A DNA stretch of 64,000 bases from Verrucomicrobiota bacterium (GTDB lineage: Bacteria > Verrucomicrobiota > Verrucomicrobiia > Verrucomicrobiales > Verrucomicrobiaceae). Location of the stretch: positions 62,001 through 126,000 of the forward strand of contig JANYCZ010000037.1 of the NCBI GenBank assembly GCA_025360015.1, read 5' to 3'. Of this stretch, positions 16,808 through 24,661 are shown piece by piece (positions within the stretch are counted from its first letter, which is position 1; every line of letters begins with the position of its first letter). The position numbers were made by a program, and so were the translations under genes. Under the pieces are notes generated by a model. It ran no database searches. It had not been told where the DNA came from and saw nothing but the letters and a program-made list of their open reading frames with translations.

Positions 16808-17674
16808 TCAGGGCTTCGCATTCGTTGCATTACGCACGGCTTCTAGCTGCGCCTGGATAAAGTAGTCTCCGCCAAACATGGAGGAGAACTGTTCGTCACT
16901 GGCTCGCTGGGCTGAAAGCCAGCGCTGACGGTAAACCGGGCTGGTGGGGTCAGACCCCGCGCTCTGCAGGGAAGTGGCGAAATCCTGGCGCACCTGGCCG
17001 AGGACTGCAGCGGCGGCCTGGTTCAGACGTGGATCCGTCGGTGTGGCTGACAGACTGCTGGTGGCTGCGGGCTGAGTGGGATCATTGCCGACGAGAAAGG
17101 CGACGGGCGTGAGGGTGGCGCCGGAATTTTTGACTGCGGCACCGGTGGCTGCGGCTGCCTGCGTGCCGGAGGCCGGGGATGAAGAGGGGGACGTCTGCGC
17201 GATAGCGCCGGTTGCGGCGGCTCCGGAGCCGAGAGCGAGCGTGAGCACGGAGGCCTCTTCGGTTTTTAACTGCTGCAGGCGCTGCTGCAATGCGGGCCGG
17301 GAGCCGGGTGTGGCGGCGGCCAGTTCGCGCTCGACCTCCTGCTGTTTGAAGGTGTAAATTTCGTGCAGTTCGCCCTGGACGATGTCGCGGATGGTGGCTT
17401 CAGGACAGCCGATGGAGCGCAGGTTGCCCACGAAGGTGGGGAAATCAACGGCGTCGAGCTGGCGCCAGTGAAAGGGGGAGGGTTTGGCGGCGGGGACGGT
17501 GCCTTCAGGCCGGGTGGGTTTGGCCGCCGTAACGACGGTGGGGGGCGGCTGATTCAGCGCCGGCTCCGGGTTTGCCCGCCAGACCAAGGCGAGTGAGGCA
17601 GCCAGCACGAGATTCATGCCGCATGATACCATGAGCAGCCAGGAGGTGCTTTGAATGAGTTTGCGGAGATGCAT
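16808..17674 (-). CDS. membrane-anchored periplasmic protein, unknown function
   Basis: I start the protein at ATG 17674 (288 residues) because a membrane anchor follows at once (LIQSTSWLLMVSCGMNLVLAASLALVW, about residues 7-32). The longer frame from 17851 would run through the terminator at 17690-17725. After a Pro/Thr-rich linker there is a helical domain (FVGNLRSIGCPEATIRDIVQGELHEIY, about 75-150), an Ala/Ser-rich spacer and a helical C-terminus (QRWLSAQRASDEQFSSMFGG). Such anchored helical proteins occur widely in verrucomicrobia, but I cannot name a function. Confidence 0.7.
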   Translation of the reverse strand: MHLRKLIQSTSWLLMVSCGMNLVLAASLALVWRANPEPALNQPPPTVVTAAKPTRPEGTVPAAKPSPFHWRQLDAVDFPTFVGNLRSIGCPEATIRDIVQGELHEIYTFKQQEVERELAAATPGSRPALQQRLQQLKTEEASVLTLALGSGAAATGAIAQTSPSSSPASGTQAAAATGAAVKNSGATLTPVAFLVGNDPTQPAATSSLSATPTDPRLNQAAAAVLGQVRQDFATSLQSAGSDPTSPVYRQRWLSAQRASDEQFSSMFGGDYFIQAQLEAVRNATNAKP

Positions 17675-17689
17675 GGCTGAGGAGAGATG

Positions 17690-17725
17690 AAAAAACTGGT
17701 GCTGACGACGAGCGTCAGCACCAGT
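17690..17725 (-). terminator. rho-independent terminator of the PstS-like gene
   Basis: Read on the minus strand, a perfect 13-bp stem (ACTGGTGCTGACG with its complement, five-base loop) at 17695-17725 is followed by a T-run at 17690-17694. It lies 35 bp after the stop of the gene at 17760-19031 and before the next minus-strand start, so it separates the two genes. Confidence 0.88.
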
Positions 17726-17759
17726 TGGGTGTTGATTGAGAGTGGAGCTTAAATCAGGA

Positions 17760-19031
17760 TCAAGGACCAACAAGGGCGCCGTCGCCGGTGCGGCTGGTTG
17801 CCATGGTGGTGAGGTCAATGCCGTTGACGCCGAGGTTTGGAGCGATGGCACCTTTGATCTTGGTGATCAGAGTGGCTTCGTCGCCGGTGGGAGTACCTTT
17901 GTAGGAGAGGTGCTCATAGCACCACAGGCTGTAGCCACCGTTCTGCACGCTGGCGATGGCGGCTGGAGAACCGTCATAGACATTGCCATCGTACTTCAGG
18001 CGGACGCCGCCATTGGTCACGGCGGCGGCGGCATCGCCGGCACCGAGATATCCCACGACCGCCACATTGGGGTCATTTGCGGTGGTGGTGGCGCCTGAGG
18101 CGTCAAGAATGTTCACCGAACCGCCGGTGAAGCCCAAGAGAGTGGCGATCGCGCCGCCGGAACCATAACCACCGTTGCCGGCGTTCGAGGTGTCGGCGTT
18201 GGGGAAGTTGGTGTTGTCGGTAGGCCAGATCCGGAGGCTGGTGATGCTGCCACTGCCGGTGCTGCCGGAGGTGACGGCGAAATACTGGGTAACCAGATTG
18301 GCGATGCCGAATTTCGTTTCGGCTAGAACCGTGACGCGAGTGCCAGAGCCATTGTCGCGACCGGTGGCATAGACGTTGTTGGTGTCAGTGGCGACGCCAG
18401 TCAGGAAAGACTGGGGGACGACACCGTTGTTGAGCAGGAGGCGGGCGTTCTGGGCGGTGATGTTGGTCAGGGTGCTGCCTTTGTTGGCCACGAAGACGAA
18501 GGGAACGACGGCCACGGTGGTTTCATTGAGGCCGGTGACTTTCGTCGAGGTGACGGAATTCTGGAAGATATCCGACATGGCGAACTGGGCCGCCCCAGGG
18601 GCGGTGGTGCCAGTGGCGGCGTAGGTGACGTGGTCGTACCCTGCGGTGGCCGAAGTGGCCGGAGCATAGGTGAGCACGGTGGAGCTGGAGATGGCGATCA
18701 ACCCGGCGGCCGAGCCCGAAAGGGCGCAGAAGACGGTGATCGGCGCACCGCCATTGACGCCGGTGATGGAGCCCTGGAAGGTCACCGTGTTGGCCGCATT
18801 GATGGCGGTGCGTCCTGCAGCAGCGGTGGTATTGGTGCCGGAAGCCGTGGTGGTGATTTTGCAGGTGGCGGTGCTCGTGGAGGGGGTGCCGCCCATCAGA
18901 GCGACGATGGTGTCATAAAGAGCGCCACGAAAGGCGGTGGAGCCCGTGATGGTGAAGGTGGTGCTGGCGGAGGCCGGCTGGATGAATGCGAAGGCGGCAA
19001 GGCCCAGAGCGATTTTGACAAAAGATTTCAT
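17760..19031 (-). CDS. secreted PstS-like (phosphate-binding-fold) protein
   Basis: The 423-residue protein has a standard signal peptide (MKSFVKIALGLAAFAFIQPASAS). The remainder shows the layout of the PBP-like domain of phosphate-binding proteins: ITGSTAFRG at 28-36, QFAMSDIF at about 149-156, VVPFVFVANKG at 175-185, NITAQNARLLLNNGV at 190-203, and the diagnostic RDNGSGTR at 225-232. The protein is rich in Thr, Ser, Ala and Gly and has no membrane anchor or ABC-transporter neighbours. It may bind phosphate or another ligand at the cell surface, or be a structural derivative of the fold. A strong terminator follows. Confidence 0.75.
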   Translation of the reverse strand: MKSFVKIALGLAAFAFIQPASASTTFTITGSTAFRGALYDTIVALMGGTPSTSTATCKITTTASGTNTTAAAGRTAINAANTVTFQGSITGVNGGAPITVFCALSGSAAGLIAISSSTVLTYAPATSATAGYDHVTYAATGTTAPGAAQFAMSDIFQNSVTSTKVTGLNETTVAVVPFVFVANKGSTLTNITAQNARLLLNNGVVPQSFLTGVATDTNNVYATGRDNGSGTRVTVLAETKFGIANLVTQYFAVTSGSTGSGSITSLRIWPTDNTNFPNADTSNAGNGGYGSGGAIATLLGFTGGSVNILDASGATTTANDPNVAVVGYLGAGDAAAAVTNGGVRLKYDGNVYDGSPAAIASVQNGGYSLWCYEHLSYKGTPTGDEATLITKIKGAIAPNLGVNGIDLTTMATSRTGDGALVGP

Positions 19032-19092
19032 GAAGTATTATAAAATAAAAAGGTGTGGTAGCTGAGAAGGAAATGAGGCTAGCTGTGGAGGA

Positions 19093-19902
19093 CTAGGCCT
19101 TCACGCGACGGCGGCGAAGGAGAAGGCCACCCAGACCCAGGGCAGCGAAGAGCGTGCGGCTGGGCTCTGGAGCGGCGGCGACGGTGGTGTTGAAGCTGAG
19201 GTTGCCGCCGCTGTCGAGGGAGAAGGTTCCCAGGTAGGTGCCGGGCTGGGTGCTGGCGCCGTTGGAGCCAAGGATGCGGTAAAGATCCAAAGCGGTGCCG
19301 GAAGTGCCGGCGGCGAAGCTGCCCTGAACCGAAGCAGGGAGGCTGCTATTACCCCAGTTTCCTTGAGCATCAGCGACCCATGCTGTGTTGCCAGTCGGGA
19401 CCGCAATCGGGCCGGTTGTTCCAGAAGCACTGAGGAAAGAGCTTTGGACCGAGCCAATTTGGGAGAAGTAGGTATTGCGGGTGGTAAGTCCGGAATTGAA
19501 GCCTGCTGTCACCTGAGCGGAGTTATTGATGGTGTTGCCATCCTGAGCCTGGGTAAGGTAGGCGGTTCTGCTCGTGTCACCGTTGGGAAGAGTGCTGCCG
19601 CTGGCGTTGTCACCTGCGATGGACCAGAAGACCGTGGAGTCCAAGGCCGTGTAGGTGGAGCCAAGGATGGAACCGAGGCTGGCAATGTTGGTGAGGTTTG
19701 TGCCGCTGTTGTGAGCATTCACAAACTGTGACGCATTGCCGAGGTCCAGGGTAAGCACGGTATTGGCACCGCTTCCAGAGGTCTGGTTGAACGCCAGGAG
19801 AATGTCTCCCTGTGCGAACGTAGCGGCAGAAGCGGGAATCGCTGCTGCCGAAATCCCGGCCATGACGAACATGGTGAGGAGGTGTTTGGTTTTAATCTGC
19901 AT
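19093..19902 (-). CDS. PEP-CTERM sorting-domain protein
   Basis: ATG 19902 is chosen because a signal peptide follows directly (KHLLTMFVMAGISAAAIPASA); an upstream ATG at 19959 would bury it. The 269-residue product ends in an APEPSRTL motif, a short hydrophobic helix (FAALGLGGLLL) and an Arg cluster, the complete PEP-CTERM tripartite tail recognised by exosortase. The body (about 30-240) is Ser/Thr/Asn-rich, probably beta, and rich in AGNTS-type residues as usual for biofilm-matrix proteins. No exosortase is encoded in the window. It stands 61 bp upstream of the PstS-like gene on the same strand. Confidence 0.88.
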   Translation of the reverse strand: MQIKTKHLLTMFVMAGISAAAIPASAATFAQGDILLAFNQTSGSGANTVLTLDLGNASQFVNAHNSGTNLTNIASLGSILGSTYTALDSTVFWSIAGDNASGSTLPNGDTSRTAYLTQAQDGNTINNSAQVTAGFNSGLTTRNTYFSQIGSVQSSFLSASGTTGPIAVPTGNTAWVADAQGNWGNSSLPASVQGSFAAGTSGTALDLYRILGSNGASTQPGTYLGTFSLDSGGNLSFNTTVAAAPEPSRTLFAALGLGGLLLRRRRVKA

Positions 19903-20007
19903 GGTGTGTGTGGTTGTCGGTTGAGTGTGGACAAAGCATTCCAGAATGGAGTGCTTCATCGTCAGTGGCCGGCGGTCGAGCAGTAGCCAGACAGCCGAAT
20001 GAAATCT

Positions 20008-20175
20008 ATGTGTGAAGGGTTACGATTTGGACACGCCGCCCCACCGCTGCTATGCGCGGCCTGCCAGCAAGAGGGAATGCCGGGCAGTAAGTTTGAAATG
20101 GAGTGGGATGCGGTCAAAACGTGGTGGCAGTTCCCCACGCATGTGCGAAGCGCGATGGAAGCCACCTTGCTTTAG
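20008..20175 (+). CDS. candidate 55-residue small protein
   Basis: An ATG-to-TAG frame lies alone in the 359-bp gap between the PEP-CTERM and thioredoxin-fold genes. The product begins MCEGLRFGH, has a CAAC pair near residue 16, and continues with KFEMEWDAVKTWWQFPTHVR and a short helical end. The aromatic, mixed composition looks protein-like rather than accidental, but no family or clear ribosome-binding site is seen. No other content was found in this gap. Confidence 0.35.
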   Translation: MCEGLRFGHAAPPLLCAACQQEGMPGSKFEMEWDAVKTWWQFPTHVRSAMEATLL

Positions 20176-20261
20176 CCAGTTCATCCAACGGGATAATGAC
20201 TGTACTGTTAATGTTTTGTCACATTGGCGTCTGCCAATGCCAGCGCTGCACCTGTCGTTTT

Positions 20262-20846
20262 TCAGGGGGCTTTGACCGTGAGTTCATGGGCGAGCAAGCT
20301 TTGAAGCTTGAGGATGTACCCGTAGGAGGAGCCGCTCATTTGATGAGCGATGGTACCGTCCGAACGGATGAGCACGGTGCGCGGTACGTACCCGGTGAAG
20401 TAGCGGCGGTAGATTTCCTGCTGTGGATCAGCGACCAGCGGAAAGGAGAGCTTGAGCTCACCGCCGAGCTTGACGAGCTCCTCGCGTTGGTAGTCGCGGC
20501 CGATGGCGATGATGCGGAAATGGTCTTTGTCCCGGAGCTTTTGGAAGATTTCATTCTCCAGATTGCGCAGGTCTGTAAGGGAGGAGAGATTGGTGGCGGA
20601 AAAAAAGTAAAGCAGCACCACCTTGCCTTTGAGGGTGGAGAGCCTGAGGTTTTTGCCATCGGTGGTCTGGCAGGTGAAATCGGGCGCGGGCTGGTTCACC
20701 GCAATGAGGGTGCTGGCCTTCACTTTCTGGTCCACGTTATCATCTGCATTTTCGCCGTGGCAGGCAGCGGACAGACCGAGGGTGAGGAGCAGGGTGGAGA
20801 GGACGAGGAGGCGAAATTTCATAAACAGCATAGTGCGGTAAGGCAT
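20262..20846 (-). CDS. exported thioredoxin-fold (AhpC/TSA-like) protein lacking the CxxC
   Basis: The 194-residue product starts at ATG 20846, which has AGGA five bases upstream; ATG 20822 is a possible alternative. A signal peptide runs to about residue 30. The redoxin domain follows (NQPAPDFTCQTTDGKNLRL, KGKVVLLYFFSATN, about 50-185), with the cis-Pro loop GYVPRTVLI. Where a thioredoxin-like protein has WCxxC after the strand, this one reads SATNLSSL, so both redox cysteines are absent. It cannot be an ordinary disulphide reductase. A structural or binding role, or a regulatory relative, is more likely. Confidence 0.82.
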   Translation of the reverse strand: MPYRTMLFMKFRLLVLSTLLLTLGLSAACHGENADDNVDQKVKASTLIAVNQPAPDFTCQTTDGKNLRLSTLKGKVVLLYFFSATNLSSLTDLRNLENEIFQKLRDKDHFRIIAIGRDYQREELVKLGGELKLSFPLVADPQQEIYRRYFTGYVPRTVLIRSDGTIAHQMSGSSYGYILKLQSLLAHELTVKAP

Positions 20847-20961
20847 TTATTTCCTACAGGTCTGGGAGGCTCGTCAAAGGTGGTAGTGGAACAAAGATGT
20901 CACATTGAAGCCGTGTGCTATGGTGCACTGGTTCAATGTCCGCCCACTGATTTTTGCCGCA

Positions 20962-21624
20962 ATGATGACAAGACACTGCTTCTGCCTGCTTTTCCTGCTT
21001 GCTCCCCTCCGGGGTATGCTGGCGCAGGAGCATGCCGTCTTCACGCCGCCGCAGGCCTACCCCACGGCGCGCTATGAGGCTGACTGGCGCAGAAACCCCT
21101 TCACGCTGAAGACCGTCGTGCCTCTGGCTGCGCAGGATCCCTTTGCCAAAGACATGGCCATCGGCGCGCACTACGGCACTGCGGAAAATCCTACCGTGGT
21201 GGTGGTCAACACCAAGACCCACGAACGCATCCTCCTGCGCAAGGACAAGCCCGCTGCCAACGGCATGCGCCTGAAGTCCGTCCACGTGGCCATCACTCGG
21301 AGCGAGTGCGAAGCGGAGATCGTGCTGGGTGCGCAAACTGCCGTGGTGAAGTATGATGTGGCCTACCTCGGCCAGCTCACCGCTACCGGGGCCGGACGTG
21401 CCGCCGCGCCGAAAGGCCTCCCTCCGCCGGGAACCAACGGGGTGCGGCTGCCCCCTCTGTCTCTGCCGGCGCCCACGGGCCAGCCTCCTCCGGGCAGCGT
21501 GGTCAAAGTCACCCAACTGACCCCGATGGTCCCCATCGCCCCGCGTGCGGCTGCCCCACAGCCCAGCTCGTGGCTCATGCCTCCGCCGCAGCCCGATTTG
21601 CCGAAGCCCCGCAGCGGCCCGTGA
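20962..21624 (+). CDS. exported Pro-rich protein, unknown function
   Basis: I use ATG 20962 (220 residues), followed by a signal peptide (HCFCLLFLLAPLRGMLAQE). The core (about residues 20-130) is compact: DWRRNPFTLKT, DPFAKDMAIGAHYG, NPTVVVVNTKTHERILLRK and EAEIVLGAQTAVVKYD, a beta-rich layout similar to short periplasmic domains of type II secretion or pilus proteins (GspC/PilP-like). That similarity is weak. The C-terminal 80 residues are Pro-rich and probably disordered. The gene is divergent from the thioredoxin-fold gene, sharing a region of about 115 bp. Confidence 0.7.
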   Translation: MMTRHCFCLLFLLAPLRGMLAQEHAVFTPPQAYPTARYEADWRRNPFTLKTVVPLAAQDPFAKDMAIGAHYGTAENPTVVVVNTKTHERILLRKDKPAANGMRLKSVHVAITRSECEAEIVLGAQTAVVKYDVAYLGQLTATGAGRAAAPKGLPPPGTNGVRLPPLSLPAPTGQPPPGSVVKVTQLTPMVPIAPRAAAPQPSSWLMPPPQPDLPKPRSGP

Positions 21625-21643
21625 TCCGTGGGGAAGCGAAGGC

Positions 21644-21931
21644 TCACCACAGCATCGGCGTCTTCACCTGCGCGCCACCCTTCAGCACCAGATCTGCCAG
21701 CGGCACTTTGCCCGCGCAGAAATCCCAGCCCAGCCCCAGCGCGGCGATCTGACCGGGGGCGACGTGAGCGAGGCGCAGCTCCAGAGTGCGGTCCACATCA
21801 AAGCAGCCTGCGCGGACATACGCCGCCGCATCCCCCGGGGAAAACCCCGCCTGCAGCCACTGACGCGCAGCGACTTGCGTACCTTCGATTGCGGCGGCCA
21901 TTTCAGTTAGATCATGGGGACTTGGGCTCAT
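21644..21931 (-). CDS. small cytoplasmic protein, unknown
   Basis: The 95-residue reading from ATG 21931 looks like a real helical protein: AARQWLQAGFSPGDAAAYVRAG, CFDVDRTLELRLAHVAPGQIA, then LGLGWDFCAGKVPLADLVL. The AGFSPGDAAAYVRAGC pattern recalls short helical repeats in which position in a field or domain is scored, but I cannot name the family. The chosen start leaves the inverted repeat at 21956-21979 just upstream as a control site; the longer frame from 21967 would run into it. It converges with the exported protein at 20962-21624, with 19 bp between stops. Confidence 0.5.
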   Translation of the reverse strand: MSPSPHDLTEMAAAIEGTQVAARQWLQAGFSPGDAAAYVRAGCFDVDRTLELRLAHVAPGQIAALGLGWDFCAGKVPLADLVLKGGAQVKTPMLW

Positions 21932-21955
21932 GCCGCGCAGTCTGGCACGTCTTGG

Positions 21956-21979
21956 ACAACTGTTCAAATAAACAGTTGT
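21956..21979. promoter_or_regulatory. 9-bp perfect inverted repeat, candidate operator
   Basis: ACAACTGTT and AACAGTTGT flank a six-base AT-rich spacer, 25 bp before the minus-strand start at 21931. No T-run follows in either direction, so a regulator site is more likely than a terminator. Confidence 0.4.
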
Positions 21980-22363
21980 TGAAAATAGACCAGAGTTGAA
22001 CTGGTTGGGTGCAGCAAAAGAGGCCGTTTCGACTCGTCAGCAAGCTGAGCCAAAGCTCTGTTAATTATGAAAAAACACCCGGCAGGGGAATTTCACCGGG
22101 CGGCTTTCAGATCAGGCAGACCAGGTCTGCACAAGCGGAGCGGCAACTGGCTATCGAACGTTCGGGAGCGGTGGAGGTGGTCCTTAAGCGGTTTGCTGCA
22201 GGCAAAGCAGAAGCTTACACCGCTCAGCAATTGGGCGAAGTTGTTGAGCCTACGCGACCGTTGGTAAAGATCGCCCTCCTGCTGACCGTCGGTTGAGATT
22301 TTTCTGCCCTAAAATTATCTGACCTATTTGACCGGCTGGGAGCAGGCAGGGTGGGTTAAAGGA
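21980..22363. other. intergenic stretch without a supported gene
   Basis: A 95-codon plus-strand frame at 22009-22296 begins with GTG and has no start signal or family likeness. No hairpin with a T-run was seen. The stretch seems to be non-coding. Confidence 0.4.
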
Positions 22364-22780
22364 TTACTCTTGGCTGACCTTGGACTTGGCAGGCCTGATG
22401 TCTTTGATCTCGATCTGGTTGACCACCGCCCCCGTGCCTGCGCATTTTTCGGCCAGTGCGCCGATCTTGGTCTTCTCGTTCAGGCTGTCCACCATGCCGC
22501 GCAGTGTCACCCTGCCGCATGCGGTGATGATCTTTACTTCCTTGGCGTCAAAGGAAAGGCTGTCGTCGTCGATGAGCACCTTGCGGATTTCCTGCATGAG
22601 CCTCAGGTCCTCAGGCCTGTTGGACTGGTCCATCAGCGTCTTGGTTTCGCCGGATTTGTCCCGAGCGTTGTTGGCGGCGTTGTCAGCGGCGGCTTTCGTA
22701 TCAGCGGCCATCACGCCGAGACTGAGAATGGCGAGCGAGTTGAAGAGCAGCCCGGTCGGGGGGAAGAGGTGATTTTTCAT
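22364..22780 (-). CDS. exported BON-domain protein
   Basis: The 138-residue product starts at ATG 22780, with a hydrophobic leader (HLFPPTGLLFNSLAILSLGVMAAD). A charged linker leads to a single BON domain at about 58-130: DLRLMQEIRKVLIDDDSLS, then VKIITACGRVTLRGMVDS, KIGALAEKCAGTGAVVNQIEI. BON domains bind phospholipid or other envelope parts and are typical of osmotic-stress proteins such as OsmY. CsbD-like and acidic small proteins are encoded just downstream on the other strand, so this may be a stress-linked group. Confidence 0.85.
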   Translation of the reverse strand: MKNHLFPPTGLLFNSLAILSLGVMAADTKAAADNAANNARDKSGETKTLMDQSNRPEDLRLMQEIRKVLIDDDSLSFDAKEVKIITACGRVTLRGMVDSLNEKTKIGALAEKCAGTGAVVNQIEIKDIRPAKSKVSQE

Positions 22781-22958
22781 GTGGTGCGAATTTTGGGGCA
22801 CTGCTCATTCGCTATGCCCGTGAGCCGTGGCTGTACGACACCCCGCCTTAGCCGAGGGCCATGCCCCGGCCTGATGCAACTGCATCAGGCATCCCCTGAG
22901 CTGCGGGACAGGGACGCATCGGGTTGTGAGGCTGCCTGAATTTCCCTATCTTCAACCC

Positions 22959-23168
22959 ATGACTACTGCATCCGACAATCCGCCGCCGCCCGAAAAGACG
23001 GAGCCCATCACCACGCCTCCTCCTCTGGAACCCGAGGAAAAGCCCATCGTGGTTCGCGATGGAGGCGTGGATGCCGATGAGGAACACGACATCGACAAGG
23101 CCGCCGGTGACGAAGGAATCGATGATCAAGAGGATGACGATACCGATAAAAGAACGGACAAAAAATAG
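22959..23168 (+). CDS. small very acidic protein, unknown
   Basis: From ATG 22959 the product has 69 residues with a Pro/Glu-rich first half (NPPPPEKTEPITTPPPLEPEEK) and an Asp/Glu/Lys-rich second half. It is expected to be disordered and soluble. It lies 47 bp before the CsbD-like gene on the same strand. No family is recognised. Confidence 0.5.
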   Translation: MTTASDNPPPPEKTEPITTPPPLEPEEKPIVVRDGGVDADEEHDIDKAAGDEGIDDQEDDDTDKRTDKK

Positions 23169-23215
23169 TCGGCTGTCCGAACTCGGACACACACATTAAC
23201 CCACCCCCCCTCATT

Positions 23216-23401
23216 ATGACCAAGCTCAAATTCAACGGCTCCTGGCACGAAGTCAAAGGCAAGCTCAAGCAGAAGTATGCACAGCTCACGGATGATGATC
23301 TGCTCTTTTCCGAAGGCAAAGATGAAGAAGTCTTGGGACGCCTCCAGCAAAAGCTCGGCGAAACCAAGGAGAATCTGCGCGAGACCATCGCGAAGCTCTA
23401 A
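23216..23401 (+). CDS. CsbD-like stress protein
   Basis: The 61-residue protein is the normal size for the family and shows its pattern: an N-terminal FNGSWHEVKGKLKQKYAQLTD helix with the conserved W and G-K spacing, and a second KDEEVLGRLQQKLG helix. CsbD-like proteins are abundant, small, hydrophilic and stress-induced in many bacteria, with no known reaction. The neighbouring BON gene supports a general stress setting. Confidence 0.88.
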   Translation: MTKLKFNGSWHEVKGKLKQKYAQLTDDDLLFSEGKDEEVLGRLQQKLGETKENLRETIAKL

Positions 23402-23445
23402 GTAATCGCCAAACCCATCTCCCCAACCCTGCACTCCGCACGCTC

Positions 23446-23637
23446 ATGAATGCAGCCCATACTCCCGCGAACCTCAAAACGACGCCCCCTCCTGCCTCGA
23501 AGACCGAGCAGGAGGCGGAGGAAGTTCCCACGATGGTCCTCGATGGCACCTTGTTCCGCACTCACAGGCTCCGCATGGCGAACGGTACCCCACCGCACGC
23601 GAAGTCATCATCGTCGCATCCCTCTTCTGCGCGATGA
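23446..23637 (+). CDS. doubtful 63-residue frame overlapping the NTF2-like gene
   Basis: The frame begins 44 bp after the CsbD stop, and its TGA overlaps the next ATG as ATGA. The product is Pro/Thr/Ser-rich with no clear fold. The overlap could mean coupling, but the composition of the last third (KSSSSHPSSAR) is not convincing. The true 5' end of the next gene might also lie in another frame here. Confidence 0.25.
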   Translation: MNAAHTPANLKTTPPPASKTEQEAEEVPTMVLDGTLFRTHRLRMANGTPPHAKSSSSHPSSAR

Positions 23638-24395
23638 AAGCCCCCGCTGACCTCGTGCGCGAGTGTTATGCCGCGTATGAGACCAAGGACCGCAAGGCCC
23701 TCGAAAATCTGCTGTCGGCTGATTTCACCTTCACCAGCCCGGTGGATGATCACATCAACCGCGCGCGTTACTTTGAGAGATGCTGGCCCAACAGCGAGCA
23801 TCTCGCTTCGTTTGATATCAAGGATCTCATGGTCGAAGGCAATCACGTCTGTGCACGGTATGAGGCCCGCACCACCCAGGGCGCGACCTTCGGCAATACT
23901 GAGTTTTTCACGGTGGACCGAGGGAAGATCACGCAGGTGGAGGTGTATTTCGGTTCCGACGATCCCGAGGCCCTCAATGAAGCGGAGATTCGTGCGCTCA
24001 TGAATGAGATGGCTGCGGCTTGCCGGGCGAAGGACGTGGACGCCCTTCTCCGACTGTATGCCCTGGATGTGACCGCCTTTGATCTCCTCGACCCACTCCG
24101 CTACTCCGGCACGGACGCCGTGAGGCGACGCGTGAAGGAATGGTTTGGCTCGTTTGAAGGCCCCATTGACTATGAGATGAGCGACGTTTGCATCGGCGCA
24201 GCCAATGACACCGCGTTTTGCCACAGCCTCATTCAGGTGAAGGGCACGCAGACGGGCGGAAAACCCATCGACATGTGCTGGCGGTCAACCGCGTGTTGTC
24301 AGAAACGCGATGGCCGCTGGCTCATCAGCCATCTCCACAGCTCGGTGCCCTTTAACATGAAAACGGGCAAAGCTTCTCTGGATCTCAAGCCTTGA
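23634..24395 (+). CDS. tandem NTF2-like (SnoaL-type) protein
   Basis: The 253-residue protein contains two NTF2-like domains. The first (about 4-115) has ADLVRECYAAYETKDRKALENL, DFTFTSPVDD and an ending strand KITQVEVYFG. The second (about 118-245) has LMNEMAAACRAKDVDALLRLY, DVTAFDLLDPLRYSG and DGRWLISHLHSSVPF. Each keeps the cone-shaped pocket layout of SnoaL/YybH proteins, which may be enzymes, binding proteins or carriers. No signal peptide is seen, so it acts in the cytoplasm. Fusion of two different NTF2-like domains is uncommon but known. Confidence 0.85.
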   Translation: MKAPADLVRECYAAYETKDRKALENLLSADFTFTSPVDDHINRARYFERCWPNSEHLASFDIKDLMVEGNHVCARYEARTTQGATFGNTEFFTVDRGKITQVEVYFGSDDPEALNEAEIRALMNEMAAACRAKDVDALLRLYALDVTAFDLLDPLRYSGTDAVRRRVKEWFGSFEGPIDYEMSDVCIGAANDTAFCHSLIQVKGTQTGGKPIDMCWRSTACCQKRDGRWLISHLHSSVPFNMKTGKASLDLKP

Positions 24396-24661
24396 AGTTA
24401 AGGCTGCGATTCACAAATTGGAAGCAACCTGGGTGAGTTGCATAACGCTCAAATCCTGTCGCAATCGGGTTCGGGTGTGTGGAAATGTTGCACGAGGAGA
24501 AGTCTCTCGCGCATCTCGTGGGCGCAGCGAATGTGCACGTTGATTACTGCGGGAAGTTCGGTGGTTCCACGGTCGCTGCGCTCCAGCTAATCTCACTGCT
24601 CGGTCCAAGAGCCAAAAAGAGACTGGGAGCGAAGAAGGGTCTTTTCCCCCGGCTCCGCATT

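Noticed and set aside
22009-22296. 95-codon plus-strand gene
   Set aside because: Its only start is GTG, the first part is not protein-like, and no homologous pattern could be recognised.
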